From JAJEFO01 sp965214325 (GTDB taxonomy: Bacteria; Pseudomonadota; Alphaproteobacteria; Rhodobacterales; Rhodobacteraceae): a stretch of 64,000 nt of DNA. The notes under the pieces are model-generated. The model had not been told where the DNA came from. It searched no databases and worked only from the letters and a program-made list of their open reading frames with translations. The translations under genes were made by a program, and so were the position numbers. The stretch lies in the NCBI GenBank assembly GCA_965214325.1, contig CBDCBG010000006.1, positions 3,472,001 through 3,536,000 of the forward strand. The letters are read 5' to 3'. This document shows positions 27,355 to 36,243 of the stretch, piece by piece. Position 1 is the first letter of the stretch. Each line of letters begins with the position of its first letter.

Positions 27355-28710
27355 GTCACGCCCTCCTGCCCATGCCGAGACTATCACGGATGCCGATGAC
27401 TGCCAGCACCGGAAAGGCCTGCGGCTGCCTGCCGGGCCAGCAGAATGCGAACAGGCCCGTTCAGACCGGCCGGCGGATCTGGAGGCCGGGGGGCGTCCCA
27501 CGTCAATGGCCGACTGTGGCTCTGGCGCAGAGTTCGACCCGGTCTGGGCGGGCGAACACATTGCCTGACTTGCTGTCCAGGCAGTGGTCAAATTGCACAG
27601 GAGCGGCAAGCTGTCCCTCCATTGCGCGGATCTCGACTTGGATTTCATTCCGCTCTGGCTGTCGTCATTTGCGTCTTCCTGAAGCGCGTTCAGATGTTCA
27701 GGGAGCGGTGAGCGGCGCGCTCGAGATGTTCCCGCCATGTCCTCCGGGCATGGCCAGCCGCCGATGCGGTCCATTTCGTTTGCCGTCGCGCGGACCTGCG
27801 ATCTTCCGGCGGAAGACGCCGCCGCCAGCAAATGAAGGCCGCCGCGGTCAATCGCGTGCTTCAACCGGCGAATGCCTGCCACAGCCGGAATGCTGCTGCT
27901 CGATGCCGGAGGCGCAATCCCGAGGCGCCCAACGGGAACGCCGGCACGAAGCCTTCTCTCGCCGCGCGCCGCGGCTATGACGCCACGGTCAAGGCGATCG
28001 CCTAAGCCGGGGCCGGATCGAAACCGACGGACTACGTCCGTCAATTGCCTTCGAACCCGGTGACGAGTTCTCCCCCAAGGGATTCTGGACCGCCTCTCTT
28101 CCTGGCCAACAGAAGTTCCCTTGCAGTTTCGGACCGCTCGGGGACCAGTTCCGGTTGTTCCGCCCACTTGCGGGGCCGCTCGCCTGGTCCAGTCTCCGTC
28201 TGGACCAGCAGCGACGGTCCAGTGGTCCTCGTGAAGCCGGTCGCATTCCCCATCTGTGAGTGATCCGATCGAATTCGGACCTTCAGTCCGGGCTTGTCAG
28301 ACTTGGGCCGCTCGCGGTCCTGCAAGTCCGCAAACCCCTTCCGTTCCGGCACCCCTACGGGAGATGAGCGGAGAACATGCTTGATTTCGAATTCTCCGCC
28401 GACGGCCCGGCGCGTCTTCTGGCCACTGGGCACTGATTTCCTCGTGAGACTCTCAGTCATCAGCAGCCAGTGCGGTGGCAATTGGATAACTTCGCACGTC
28501 CCGACCTCATGAGTTGATGCCATGCGCCCCGAGGACGGTTTTTTTCCGGTTCCTGCAGAGTCAGAGCGGACTTCCCGTCTTGCCGGATTGCTTGCATTTG
28601 CGAATCGCACGGCCCAGTTGCATCTTGACAACCGAACCGTCCGGTCCGAATTTCCCCTTGTTGCGCGAGCGCTGAATTGGCAATCGTGCAAGACCACGAA
28701 TGGGCTCCCG
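27355..28710. other. Gene-free stretch before the transport cassette
   Basis: About 1.36 kb without a credible gene on either strand. Reading frames are short or have the Arg/Ser/Pro-rich composition of shadows. The only site I would mark is the promoter-like sequence at 28625. Confidence 0.45.
28625..28653 (+). promoter_or_regulatory. Possible promoter for the transport cassette
   Basis: A perfect TTGACA at 28625-28630 is followed after 17 bp by GAATTT, a poor -10 hexamer. It lies about 60 bp upstream of the cassette's first start codon. The spacer holds a partial dyad (ACCGTCCGGT). The strength of the -35 and the position make it plausible, but the -10 is weak. Confidence 0.35.
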
Positions 28711-29496
28711 ATGTTGCAGGCTCCCTTCCGCCGATCGGCCCTTGCGCTTCTGCTCGGCACGACCGTCGCACTGTCATCGGGCGCTTTCGTTCCGAACGTA
28801 GCCGCGGCTCAGGACGCGAGGTCGATCCTTCGGGCGACCTTCGACAACTGGCGCGCGGACAGCAGCCACACGACGACGTCGATGACGATCATAGGCTCCT
28901 CGGGCACGCGCAAACTGACGATGGAAAGCTGGACGCAGGGCGAAAAGAAGGCGCTTGTCCGTTTCACCGAACCGGCCCGCGACGCCGGCAATGCGACCCT
29001 TCAAGTTGGCAATTTGACCCATGTCTTCAATCCAAGGATCAACCAGGTCATCAAGCTGCCCGCCAGCGCCATGTCGCAAAGCTGGATGGGGTCGGATTTT
29101 TCATATGACGATCTGTCCCGGTCGGAAAGGGTGATCGACGATTACACGCATACGCTGAAGGACATGGTGAACGTCACAGGCGGCCGGGCGCATGTGATTG
29201 AATCGGTTCCGAAACGGGGCGTTCCGGTGGTCTGGGGCAAACAGGTGCTGACGATCCGCACGGACGGCGTGTTGATGGAGGTCGAATATTACGATCAGGT
29301 CGGCAAACGCGTCAGGGCCATGACGACCGATCGCGTCGGCAGGATCGGCGGGCGCCCCTATCCTGTCGTGATGACCATGCGGGCGGATGCAAAGCCCGGG
29401 CAGTTCACGCGCATCACAACTGAATCGGCCGAGTTTGACATCCCCGTCCACTCTTACCTGTTCACCAAGTCAAACCTTCAGAACCCACGGCACTGA
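28711..29496 (+). CDS. LolA-like outer-membrane lipoprotein-sorting protein
   Basis: About 261 residues from ATG at 28711. A signal peptide (RRSALALLLGTTVALSSGAF, cleavage after about VAAA) is followed by the half-open beta-barrel family typified by LolA/COG2834: ARSILRATFDNWRADSS, SGTRKLTMESWTQGEKKALV, RFTEPARDAGNATLQVGN, then HVFNPRINQVIKLPASAMSQ. It acts in the periplasm and probably carries a lipid or lipoprotein. The stop is 3 bp before the first permease gene, so it belongs to a five-gene operon. The Shine-Dalgarno is weak. Chromosomal lolA is normally elsewhere, so this is probably a paralogue. Confidence 0.8.
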   Translation: MLQAPFRRSALALLLGTTVALSSGAFVPNVAAAQDARSILRATFDNWRADSSHTTTSMTIIGSSGTRKLTMESWTQGEKKALVRFTEPARDAGNATLQVGNLTHVFNPRINQVIKLPASAMSQSWMGSDFSYDDLSRSERVIDDYTHTLKDMVNVTGGRAHVIESVPKRGVPVVWGKQVLTIRTDGVLMEVEYYDQVGKRVRAMTTDRVGRIGGRPYPVVMTMRADAKPGQFTRITTESAEFDIPVHSYLFTKSNLQNPRH

Positions 29497-29499
29497 CCC

Positions 29500-30717
29500 T
29501 TGATAGCCGCGCTCGCATGGCGAAACATCTGGCGCCAACCGATCCGAACCGCCCTGTCGGTCCTCGGCATGGCGTTCACGTCGATGCTGCTGGTGTTCAT
29601 GCTGTCCCTTCAACTCGCGTCCTACGACACGATGAAATCCAGCATGCTGCGCATCTCCGACGGTTTCGGCCAGTTCCAGATCGAGGGCTACAAGGACGAC
29701 CCCGAGATGGGCAAGTCAATCGCCGACCCGGCGGCGCTCCTGGCCGACCTTGAGGGTGTTCCCGGTGTCACGGTGGCAACGGCCCGCGGAACCGGTTTCG
29801 GGCTATTGGCCAGCGGCGAGCGCAGCTTTGCTGTCGCCATTCTCGGGATCGACCCGGCGCTTGAGCCGCATGTTTCGAAATTGTCCAGCCTGGTCGAGCA
29901 GGGCCGTGGCCTCACACCCGAAGACCGCGACGCGATCGTGCTGGGCGATGGCTTGGCGCGCAACCTGCGGCTGGGCCTTGGCGACCGCGTCGCGCTGCTG
30001 GGTTCGGGACGCGATGGCTCGGTGGCCGTCGACGTTCTGGAAGTGGTCGGGATATTCAAGTCCAAGGTGCCCGAGCTTGACCGCTCCTTCGCGCAGATGC
30101 CGCTTGCGCGGTTTTCCGAGACCTTTCTGATGGCAGGCGGCGTTCATGCCATTGCGGTTGCGGGAGCGGATCTGCCCGATGTGGTGCGGGCCGAGCCCGA
30201 GCTGCGAGCAGTGGCAGCACGGCACGGGGTGGTGTATCTCAACTGGGCCGAGCTGCGACCCGATGTTGACGAGGCAATCGCGGTCGATCAGATCACCGCC
30301 GTGTTGCTGTATGTCACGCTGGTGGTGGTCGTAGTCTTCATCACCCTCAACACGCTTTACATGTCGGTGCTGGAGCGCACGCGCGAGTTCGGCGTGCTTC
30401 TGGCGATCGGGATGAAACGCCGCTGGATCGGTCGCATGATCTGGATGGAAGTGATCTTTCTTTCGCTTTTCGGCAACGGGCTGGGCGTCCTGCTTGGCAT
30501 GGCCCTGACCTATTTGGTGCAGCAGGTCGGCATCAGCGTTGGAGGATTGTCCGAGATCTATGAATCCTGGGGAATGCCGGCACGGTTCTATCCGTCGATG
30601 ACACCGTTTCGCGTGCTGTTCGGGCCGCTTGCGATTGTTCTTTCCGTCGCGGTTCTGGGCATCGTGCCCTATCTCCGCGTCCTGGGGCTGGAACCGGCAA
30701 AGGCGATGGCACCATGA
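29500..30717 (+). CDS. FtsX/LolE-type ABC permease 1
   Basis: 405 residues from TTG at 29500. Typical MacB/LolC topology: helix 1 (about residues 18-40), a large periplasmic domain of about 225 residues, then three helices in the C-terminal FtsX domain (ITAVLLYVTLVVVVVFITLN, the IGMKRRWIGRMIWMEVIF region, and VLFGPLAIVLSVAVLGIV). The coupling region TLYMSVLERTREFGVLLAIG is characteristic. Its ATGA overlap with the next permease indicates translational coupling, and the pair probably forms a heterodimer like LolCE. Confidence 0.88.
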   Translation: MIAALAWRNIWRQPIRTALSVLGMAFTSMLLVFMLSLQLASYDTMKSSMLRISDGFGQFQIEGYKDDPEMGKSIADPAALLADLEGVPGVTVATARGTGFGLLASGERSFAVAILGIDPALEPHVSKLSSLVEQGRGLTPEDRDAIVLGDGLARNLRLGLGDRVALLGSGRDGSVAVDVLEVVGIFKSKVPELDRSFAQMPLARFSETFLMAGGVHAIAVAGADLPDVVRAEPELRAVAARHGVVYLNWAELRPDVDEAIAVDQITAVLLYVTLVVVVVFITLNTLYMSVLERTREFGVLLAIGMKRRWIGRMIWMEVIFLSLFGNGLGVLLGMALTYLVQQVGISVGGLSEIYESWGMPARFYPSMTPFRVLFGPLAIVLSVAVLGIVPYLRVLGLEPAKAMAP

Positions 30718-31943
30718 TGGACGGCCTCAAGACAATGCTGCCGCTCGCCTGGCGCAACCTGTGGCGGAACCCGCGTCGCACCGGCATCACGCTGATCGTC
30801 GTGGCCATCGGGCTGTGGTCGATCCTGTTCTTCAATGCATTCATGATTGCCTGGGCCCAAAGCTCGAAGGAGACGACACTTCAGCTTCTTCTCGGGTCAG
30901 GACAGATCCATGCCAAGGGTTACCTGCACGATCCCTCGATCGAGACGCTGATGGACCCGCCCGACCAGGACCTCGCCTCGGCGCTGGATGCACCTGAGGT
31001 AGCCGACTGGACAACCCGCGTCGTCGTTCCGGGGGTTGTTCAAAGCGAGTACAAGACCCTGCCGGCCACGATCGTCGGCGTCGATCCCACGGCGGAGGCA
31101 CGGATTTCGTCGATCCCCGGAAAGATCGCCGAAGGGCGATATCTGAACGGCAGCGATGACGACTCGGTCGTTCTGGGGCTGCATATGGTCGAGCGGCTGA
31201 AGACCGGGCTTGGCCGCCGCGTGATCCTGATGTCGCAGAACACCGAAGGCACGATGTCCGAGCAGGGCTTCGACGTAGTCGGCATCTACGACGCCGACAG
31301 GGCGACCGAAGACCTTTACGTCTTCACCGGACGCGCGGCGTCGCAAGGGTTTCTTGGCCTTGAGGGCGAAATCGCCCAGGTCGTCTTCGTTCTGCCGGAG
31401 GAGATGGCATTGGATGACACCGTGGCGGCGCTGGCCGGCACGGCACCCGCCCTTGACGTCCGGAGCTGGAAGGACCTCAACTTGTTCCTGGCCTCGATGG
31501 ACAGCTACATGGGGGTCTTGATCCATGTCTGGCTCGGCATCGTCTTTGCGCTGATGGCGATCGGCATCGTCAACACCCAGCTGATGGCGGTCTTCGAACG
31601 CACGCAGGAATTCGGCCTGCTGCGCGCGCTTGGGATGACACCGCACCGGGTGCTCCTGACGGTCACCATCGAAAACGCGCTGCTGATCGGCGTCGGGGTG
31701 CTCCTGGGCATGGTGCTGGCATCCGTGACCATCTGGTCGGTCAGCGACGGCATCGACTTCTCGGCTTTCACCCGGGCCATGGAGATGGTTCAGACTGGCG
31801 AGATCATCTACCTGGAACACGAACCGGACGCATTTGTCCTGTACCCGGGAATGATCTGGCTTCTTGGCATACTGGTCGCGCTCTGGCCCGCGCGACGGGC
31901 CTCGAAATGCCGCCCGGTAGACGCCATGCGGCGAGAGACCTAG
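30714..31943 (+). CDS. FtsX/LolC-type ABC permease 2
   Basis: 409 residues, ATG at 30714 overlapping the previous stop by 4 bp. Same architecture as permease 1: LAWRNLWRNPRRTGITLIVV at the start, a periplasmic domain, then an FtsX core (GVLIHVWLGIVFALMAIGIV, QLMAVFERTQEFGLLRALGM, and the final helix before W-P-A-R-R-A). It is clearly related to but diverged from its partner. With the ATPase it should extract a substrate from the outer leaflet of the inner membrane and pass it to the LolA-like carrier. Confidence 0.88.
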   Translation: MMDGLKTMLPLAWRNLWRNPRRTGITLIVVAIGLWSILFFNAFMIAWAQSSKETTLQLLLGSGQIHAKGYLHDPSIETLMDPPDQDLASALDAPEVADWTTRVVVPGVVQSEYKTLPATIVGVDPTAEARISSIPGKIAEGRYLNGSDDDSVVLGLHMVERLKTGLGRRVILMSQNTEGTMSEQGFDVVGIYDADRATEDLYVFTGRAASQGFLGLEGEIAQVVFVLPEEMALDDTVAALAGTAPALDVRSWKDLNLFLASMDSYMGVLIHVWLGIVFALMAIGIVNTQLMAVFERTQEFGLLRALGMTPHRVLLTVTIENALLIGVGVLLGMVLASVTIWSVSDGIDFSAFTRAMEMVQTGEIIYLEHEPDAFVLYPGMIWLLGILVALWPARRASKCRPVDAMRRET

Positions 31944-31956
31944 GAAGGATAGAGCC

Positions 31957-32649
31957 ATGGTTCCGATCGTCACCTGCCGCGGCCTGTCCAAGACGTTCGG
32001 AAAGGGCGAACTGGCCGTGCACGCGCTCAGGGATGTCGATCTGGACATCATGCCCGGCGACATTGCGACGCTGGCGGGGCCGTCGGGGTCGGGCAAGACC
32101 ACGCTTCTCAACATGATCGGCGCCCTTGACGAGCCGACCTCGGGCGAGGTGTCCGTCGACGGGCAGCCGCTGAGCGGGCTTTCACGGTCCCAGCTCTCGG
32201 ACCTGAGGCTGTCGAAGATCGGTTTTGTCTTCCAGTCGTACAACCTGATTCCAGTCCTGTCGGCGTGCGAGAACATCGAGTTCGTGCTGCAATTGCAGGG
32301 AGTTTCGGCAGCCGGGCGCCACGACCGAGCGATGGAGGCGATCAAGGAGGTCGGGCTGTCCGGCATGGAGAACCGCCGTCCCGGCAAGATGTCGGGCGGG
32401 CAACAGCAACGGGTAGCCGTCGCCCGCGCGCTGGTGTCTCGCCCGACCATCGTCCTTGCCGATGAGCCCACGGCCAACCTCGATTCCAGGAATGCGCTTG
32501 AGCTTGTCGACCTGATGCGCAACCTCAACCAAGAGCACGGCACAACCTTCCTGATCGGAACCCACGACGTCAGGGTGATGGAGCGCTCAATGCGTCACAT
32601 TGAAATGGTGGACGGAAGGATCGACAGCGATGCGCACAGCAGCGCCTAG
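31957..32649 (+). CDS. ABC transporter ATPase (LolD/MacB type)
   Basis: 230 residues. Walker A GPSGSGKTT at 41-49, Q-loop Gln93 in FQSYNLIP, signature SGGQQQR at about 146-152, Walker B IVLADEP at about 165-171 and H-loop His203 in THD. The sequence class is that of LolD/MacB/FtsE ATPases that power mechanotransmission rather than import. It follows the permease genes by 13 bp and overlaps the barrel gene by 20 bp. Confidence 0.93.
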   Translation: MVPIVTCRGLSKTFGKGELAVHALRDVDLDIMPGDIATLAGPSGSGKTTLLNMIGALDEPTSGEVSVDGQPLSGLSRSQLSDLRLSKIGFVFQSYNLIPVLSACENIEFVLQLQGVSAAGRHDRAMEAIKEVGLSGMENRRPGKMSGGQQQRVAVARALVSRPTIVLADEPTANLDSRNALELVDLMRNLNQEHGTTFLIGTHDVRVMERSMRHIEMVDGRIDSDAHSSA

Positions 32650-33856
32650 CGCGGTCCTCCTTGCCGCAATCATTGCAATGCCGGCCTGGGCCGATGGCTT
32701 TCGCGTGCGGACCGAAGCCGGGCTGACGTCAAGCGCCGCGGATCCGACGAGTCTTGAGGCTGAACTGGGCTATCGGGACACCCGGGCGCTGGCGGCGGCC
32801 GCACGCCTCATGTGGGACAGATTCGAGGGACCCTTTCGCCTTGAGGTTCACGCACAGCTCAATGCCGCGCAAGGCAACCAGATTGCACCGGGGTCCGAGC
32901 TGATGCCTGTCGGTGGCCCGCCACGGACATCGCTGGATCTGAGTGGCGACCGGTCGCACGATCCGGACCGGACACTTGTCGGCGTCATCGACCGTGCCTC
33001 GGTCGCCTACACCAGCGGAAACATGGTCCTGAAGGCGGGACGGCAGGCCATCACATGGGGCAGCGGGCGGCTCTTTCACCCCTCCGACATCGTGGCGCCG
33101 TTTTCGCCCGATGCGATCGACACCAGCTACAAGCCCGGCGTGGACATGCTCTACGGTCAATTCCTTTTCGACAGTGGTGCCGACATCCAGGCCATTGCCG
33201 TCCCGCGCGCCGAAACGCGCGGCGGGGCGGTCGCTATGGCCCAAAGCACCCTGGCAATCCGCGGCACCACGACCCTGGGCAGCCTGGACGGTGCGCTGTT
33301 CTATGCCCGCGACCGGGGTGACAAGGTGGCAGGGCTGAACCTGAGCGGGCCATTGGGCGGGGCATCCTGGAACGCCGAGCATGTCCATTTGCGGCTGGCA
33401 GATGGCACGTCCCGCCCGTCCTGGCTCTTCAACATCACCAATTTCGGCACGCTTGGGGATTGGAACGTCTCCTATTTCGCGGAGTGCTTTCACAACGGCT
33501 TCGGCGTGGATGCCTCGGTGCCATTGGACGCCCTGCCGGCGGGCCTGGCAAAGCAGATATCCACCGGACAGGTCTTCTTCGGCGGGCAGGACTTTCTGGC
33601 GCCCGGGGGCCGGATTCAGGTGACCGCCAATCTTTCCATCAGCCCCAGCGCGATCATCAGCCTCAACGACGGCAGCAAGCTTGCCACGGTCGGCGTCCGC
33701 TACGCACTCGGCGACAACACCGATCTGGTCTTCGACTATTTCAACCCGTCCGGCGCCGATGGCTCAGAGTTTGGCGGCCGCGAAACATTCGCAGGATCGG
33801 GGGTATTCGCGGGCCCTTCGCAATCGGCCACACTGCGCTTCATTCATTTCTTCTGA
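32630..33856 (+). CDS. Predicted outer-membrane beta-barrel protein of the transport cassette
   Basis: About 408 residues from ATG at 32630, starting inside the ATPase gene. A signal peptide (MRTAAPSAVLLAAIIAMPAWA) precedes a protein made of alternating amphipathic strands (for example FRVRTEAGLT, MVLKAGRQAITWG, ATVGVRYALGD, DLVFDYFNPSG). It ends ...LRFIHFF, a terminal aromatic typical of Bam-inserted barrels. No TPR or POTRA domain is visible. I do not recognise the family by name; related ABC/LolA loci sometimes carry DUF1302-like barrels. The context suggests it receives or exports what the LolA-like carrier brings. Confidence 0.65.
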   Translation: MRTAAPSAVLLAAIIAMPAWADGFRVRTEAGLTSSAADPTSLEAELGYRDTRALAAAARLMWDRFEGPFRLEVHAQLNAAQGNQIAPGSELMPVGGPPRTSLDLSGDRSHDPDRTLVGVIDRASVAYTSGNMVLKAGRQAITWGSGRLFHPSDIVAPFSPDAIDTSYKPGVDMLYGQFLFDSGADIQAIAVPRAETRGGAVAMAQSTLAIRGTTTLGSLDGALFYARDRGDKVAGLNLSGPLGGASWNAEHVHLRLADGTSRPSWLFNITNFGTLGDWNVSYFAECFHNGFGVDASVPLDALPAGLAKQISTGQVFFGGQDFLAPGGRIQVTANLSISPSAIISLNDGSKLATVGVRYALGDNTDLVFDYFNPSGADGSEFGGRETFAGSGVFAGPSQSATLRFIHFF

Positions 33857-35025
33857 TGTCAAGTGTGCCAGAATTTGCAGCTGCAAGCCGGACGCGTCGC
33901 GGAGCAAGACGACGGATTGGTCCTGCAACGTTGCGGCCACGCGGCCGCTCATGGCTGGCCACGTTCGGATCTTCCAATTGTTGCCTGCCGTGGATCGCTG
34001 CATGCGAATGTCGCGCCGTCAGGTTCTTCCGATGCATTCACGACGGTGACGGCATTGCAGCAGCGTGATCGAGGTCGCGCGAGAGACCTGACCGCTGTTC
34101 CCGCCCCGCGGAAACCGGTGCTCTCGACAGGTTGGGCAATTGGCCGCGCGCCAAGTCAACGCGATGCCTGGCGGCCGAGGATTCGGGGAGATTCTCGAAG
34201 GCTTGCGGGCCAGTCGGCCTGGCAGTCAAGGCATGTCCGCGAGCTTCCTGGAATGATCAGGTCCGGACTTCCAAGAACACGCGATTTCCGGTGCATGCAG
34301 GGCTCCTTGTTCTGACGGGATTGCTGATTCCAAATGTCCTGCATCAAGCGCCGACAGGCCGCGTCGCCGCTTGTCCAGGCCAGTCGCCTCGATCAACCGC
34401 CCCCATCCTCCTCCCCCTGCGGCACAACCCGCGATCCGAAGCCGAATGCTCGGCCGGCGCGGTCGCCGAGGTCGAGGAAGCCGCGAGGCATGCACGCCCG
34501 CTTTCCGCGCCCCCGTGTCCGAACTCGTCTCATTGTCCTGCCAGCCATCGTGCTCCTTTGACTTACACTCTCGAGCGAGGAAGAGTCAGGGAATATGCAC
34601 GGGTTTTCTGTCAAGACCCATGCACGCCTGCATGCGTTCATGTGCCCCGTCGCTCGCCAACGCCTCGACCCGTTCAAGACCGCCCTATGTCCAGCCGACG
34701 TGACGCGATGTTGCAGAGGCGACGCGACGCGGAAGGACGATGGGTCATTGTGGGTGGCGGGAGTCAGGCAGCCGGCCTTGACGGAATTGACGCGGGAGCG
34801 GTCGGTCGACCCAGACAAGCGACGGGAGCCCGGCCACGAACGGCGCCTTCACTCGAGAAGAGGTCCATGAGACTGTCCCGCCGACACCCGTCTACCGCCC
34901 TGTCGCCGCCCAATGGTTCACCGGCTCCTGGCTCGCGAGGGCGTTTCCCGGGCCAGGCAGAGCTGTCCCTATGACAAATCTCGGGATGCGCGTCGGCCTG
35001 TCAGGCCGCTGCTCCGGAAACGGAT
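33857..35025. other. Gene-free stretch between the transport cassette and mdh
   Basis: About 1.17 kb with no credible gene. Both strands give only Arg/Pro/Ser-rich frames. Compositionally it resembles the other flanks of the insert and may be decayed mobile DNA. No terminal repeats or target duplication that would mark the insert's edges could be found by eye. Confidence 0.45.
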
Positions 35026-35988
35026 TCAGCCGAGTTCGCCGTCAATTCCCTTGCAGGCCTCGACAAGGCCCCTGACGGATTCGACGGACTTGTCGAACAT
35101 GACCCTTTCGTTCCTGGAAAGGTCGATCTCCACGATGCGCTCGATGCCGCCCGCGCCCATGACGGTGGGGACGCCGACATACATGTCCTTCAAGCCAAAG
35201 GCGCCGTCGACATGCGCGGCGCAGGGCAGCAGGCGCTTCTGGTCTCCAAGATAGGCGGACGCCATCTCGATGGCGCTCGTGGCCGGCGCGTAGAAGGCGG
35301 AGCCGGTGCCGAGCAGGCCGACGATTTCGGCGCCACCGTCGCGCGTGCGCTCCACGATGGCGTCAAGCCTCTCCTGCGTTGTCCAGCCCATTTCGACGAG
35401 ATCGGGCAGCGGGATGCCGCCAACCGTGGAATACCGGGCAAGGGGCACCATCGTGTCGCCATGGCCCCCGAGGACGAACGCGGTGACATCCCTCATCGAG
35501 ACATCGAATTCGAGGCTGAGGAAGTGGCGGAACCGCGCGCTGTCGAGAACCCCGGCCATCCCGCATACCATGGCATGGGGCAGCCCGGAATATTCGCGCA
35601 ATGCCCAGACCATGGCATCGAGCGGGTTGGTGATGCAGATCACGAACGAATCGGGCGCATGCGCCTTGATGCCGTCGCCGACGGCCTTCATGACCTTCAG
35701 GTTGATGCCGAGAAGGTCGTCGCGGCTCATGCCCGGCTTGCGGGGGACGCCCGCTGTGACGATGCAGACATCTGCCCCCGCGATGTCGGCGTAATCGTTG
35801 GTTCCCTTGAGGCTTGCGTCGAAACCCGCGACCGGTCCGGCCTCGGCGATGTCGAGCGCCTTTCCCCGTGGCGTGCCTTCGACGATGTCGAAGAGGATGA
35901 CGTCACCCATCTCCTTGATTGCGGCGAGGTGCGCGAGCGTTCCGCCGATCTGGCCTGCACCGATGAGCGCGATTCTTGGTCTGGCCAT
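35026..35988 (-). CDS. mdh: Malate dehydrogenase
   Basis: 320 residues from ATG at 35988 (MARPRIALIGAGQIGG), with GGAG upstream; the ATG at 36000 has no such site. It oxidises malate to oxaloacetate with NAD+. It has the dinucleotide-binding GAGQIGGTLAHL, substrate arginine in VPRKPGMSRDDLL, Asn in ITNPLDAMVW and the catalytic histidine in LGGHGDTMVP. The length and LDH-like sequence match the alphaproteobacterial type. In relatives it heads mdh-sucCDAB-lpd; here its stop is 9.1 kb upstream of the sucC start. Confidence 0.96.
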   Translation of the reverse strand: MARPRIALIGAGQIGGTLAHLAAIKEMGDVILFDIVEGTPRGKALDIAEAGPVAGFDASLKGTNDYADIAGADVCIVTAGVPRKPGMSRDDLLGINLKVMKAVGDGIKAHAPDSFVICITNPLDAMVWALREYSGLPHAMVCGMAGVLDSARFRHFLSLEFDVSMRDVTAFVLGGHGDTMVPLARYSTVGGIPLPDLVEMGWTTQERLDAIVERTRDGGAEIVGLLGTGSAFYAPATSAIEMASAYLGDQKRLLPCAAHVDGAFGLKDMYVGVPTVMGAGGIERIVEIDLSRNERVMFDKSVESVRGLVEACKGIDGELG

Positions 35989-36126
35989 GAGGGTCTCCAA
36001 TGCATGTGATGTCGGTCTGGCTGGAGAGTCTGCTAGAGAGTCTCTGCTGCCGTTTCAAGTCAAGTATCCGGCCGCCGCCGGCCGAGCCTGGAATGTGCCG
36101 GTCGCGCGCGGCAGGATTCGCTAACG

Positions 36127-36158
36127 AAAAAAGGCCGTTCCGCCGCGAGACGGGCCTT
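36127..36158 (-). terminator. Intrinsic-terminator-like hairpin on the minus strand between mdh and mcl2
   Basis: On the minus strand AAGGCC-C-GT pairs with ACGGCCTT (8 bp, one bulge) around an 11-nt loop and is followed by six T residues (A-run at 36127-36132 on the plus strand). It lies about 140 bp upstream of the mdh start codon, where no minus-strand gene ends. So it may act as an attenuator in the mdh leader, end a small RNA, or stop antisense transcription. Confidence 0.55.
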
Positions 36159-36243
36159 GCTGCCGCAGGCGCCAGGGTTGCGGACGCCGGGCGAGACGTG
36201 CAGGCTGCGTGCACTCCCGGCCCTCTCGATCAAGGAAGTTTCA

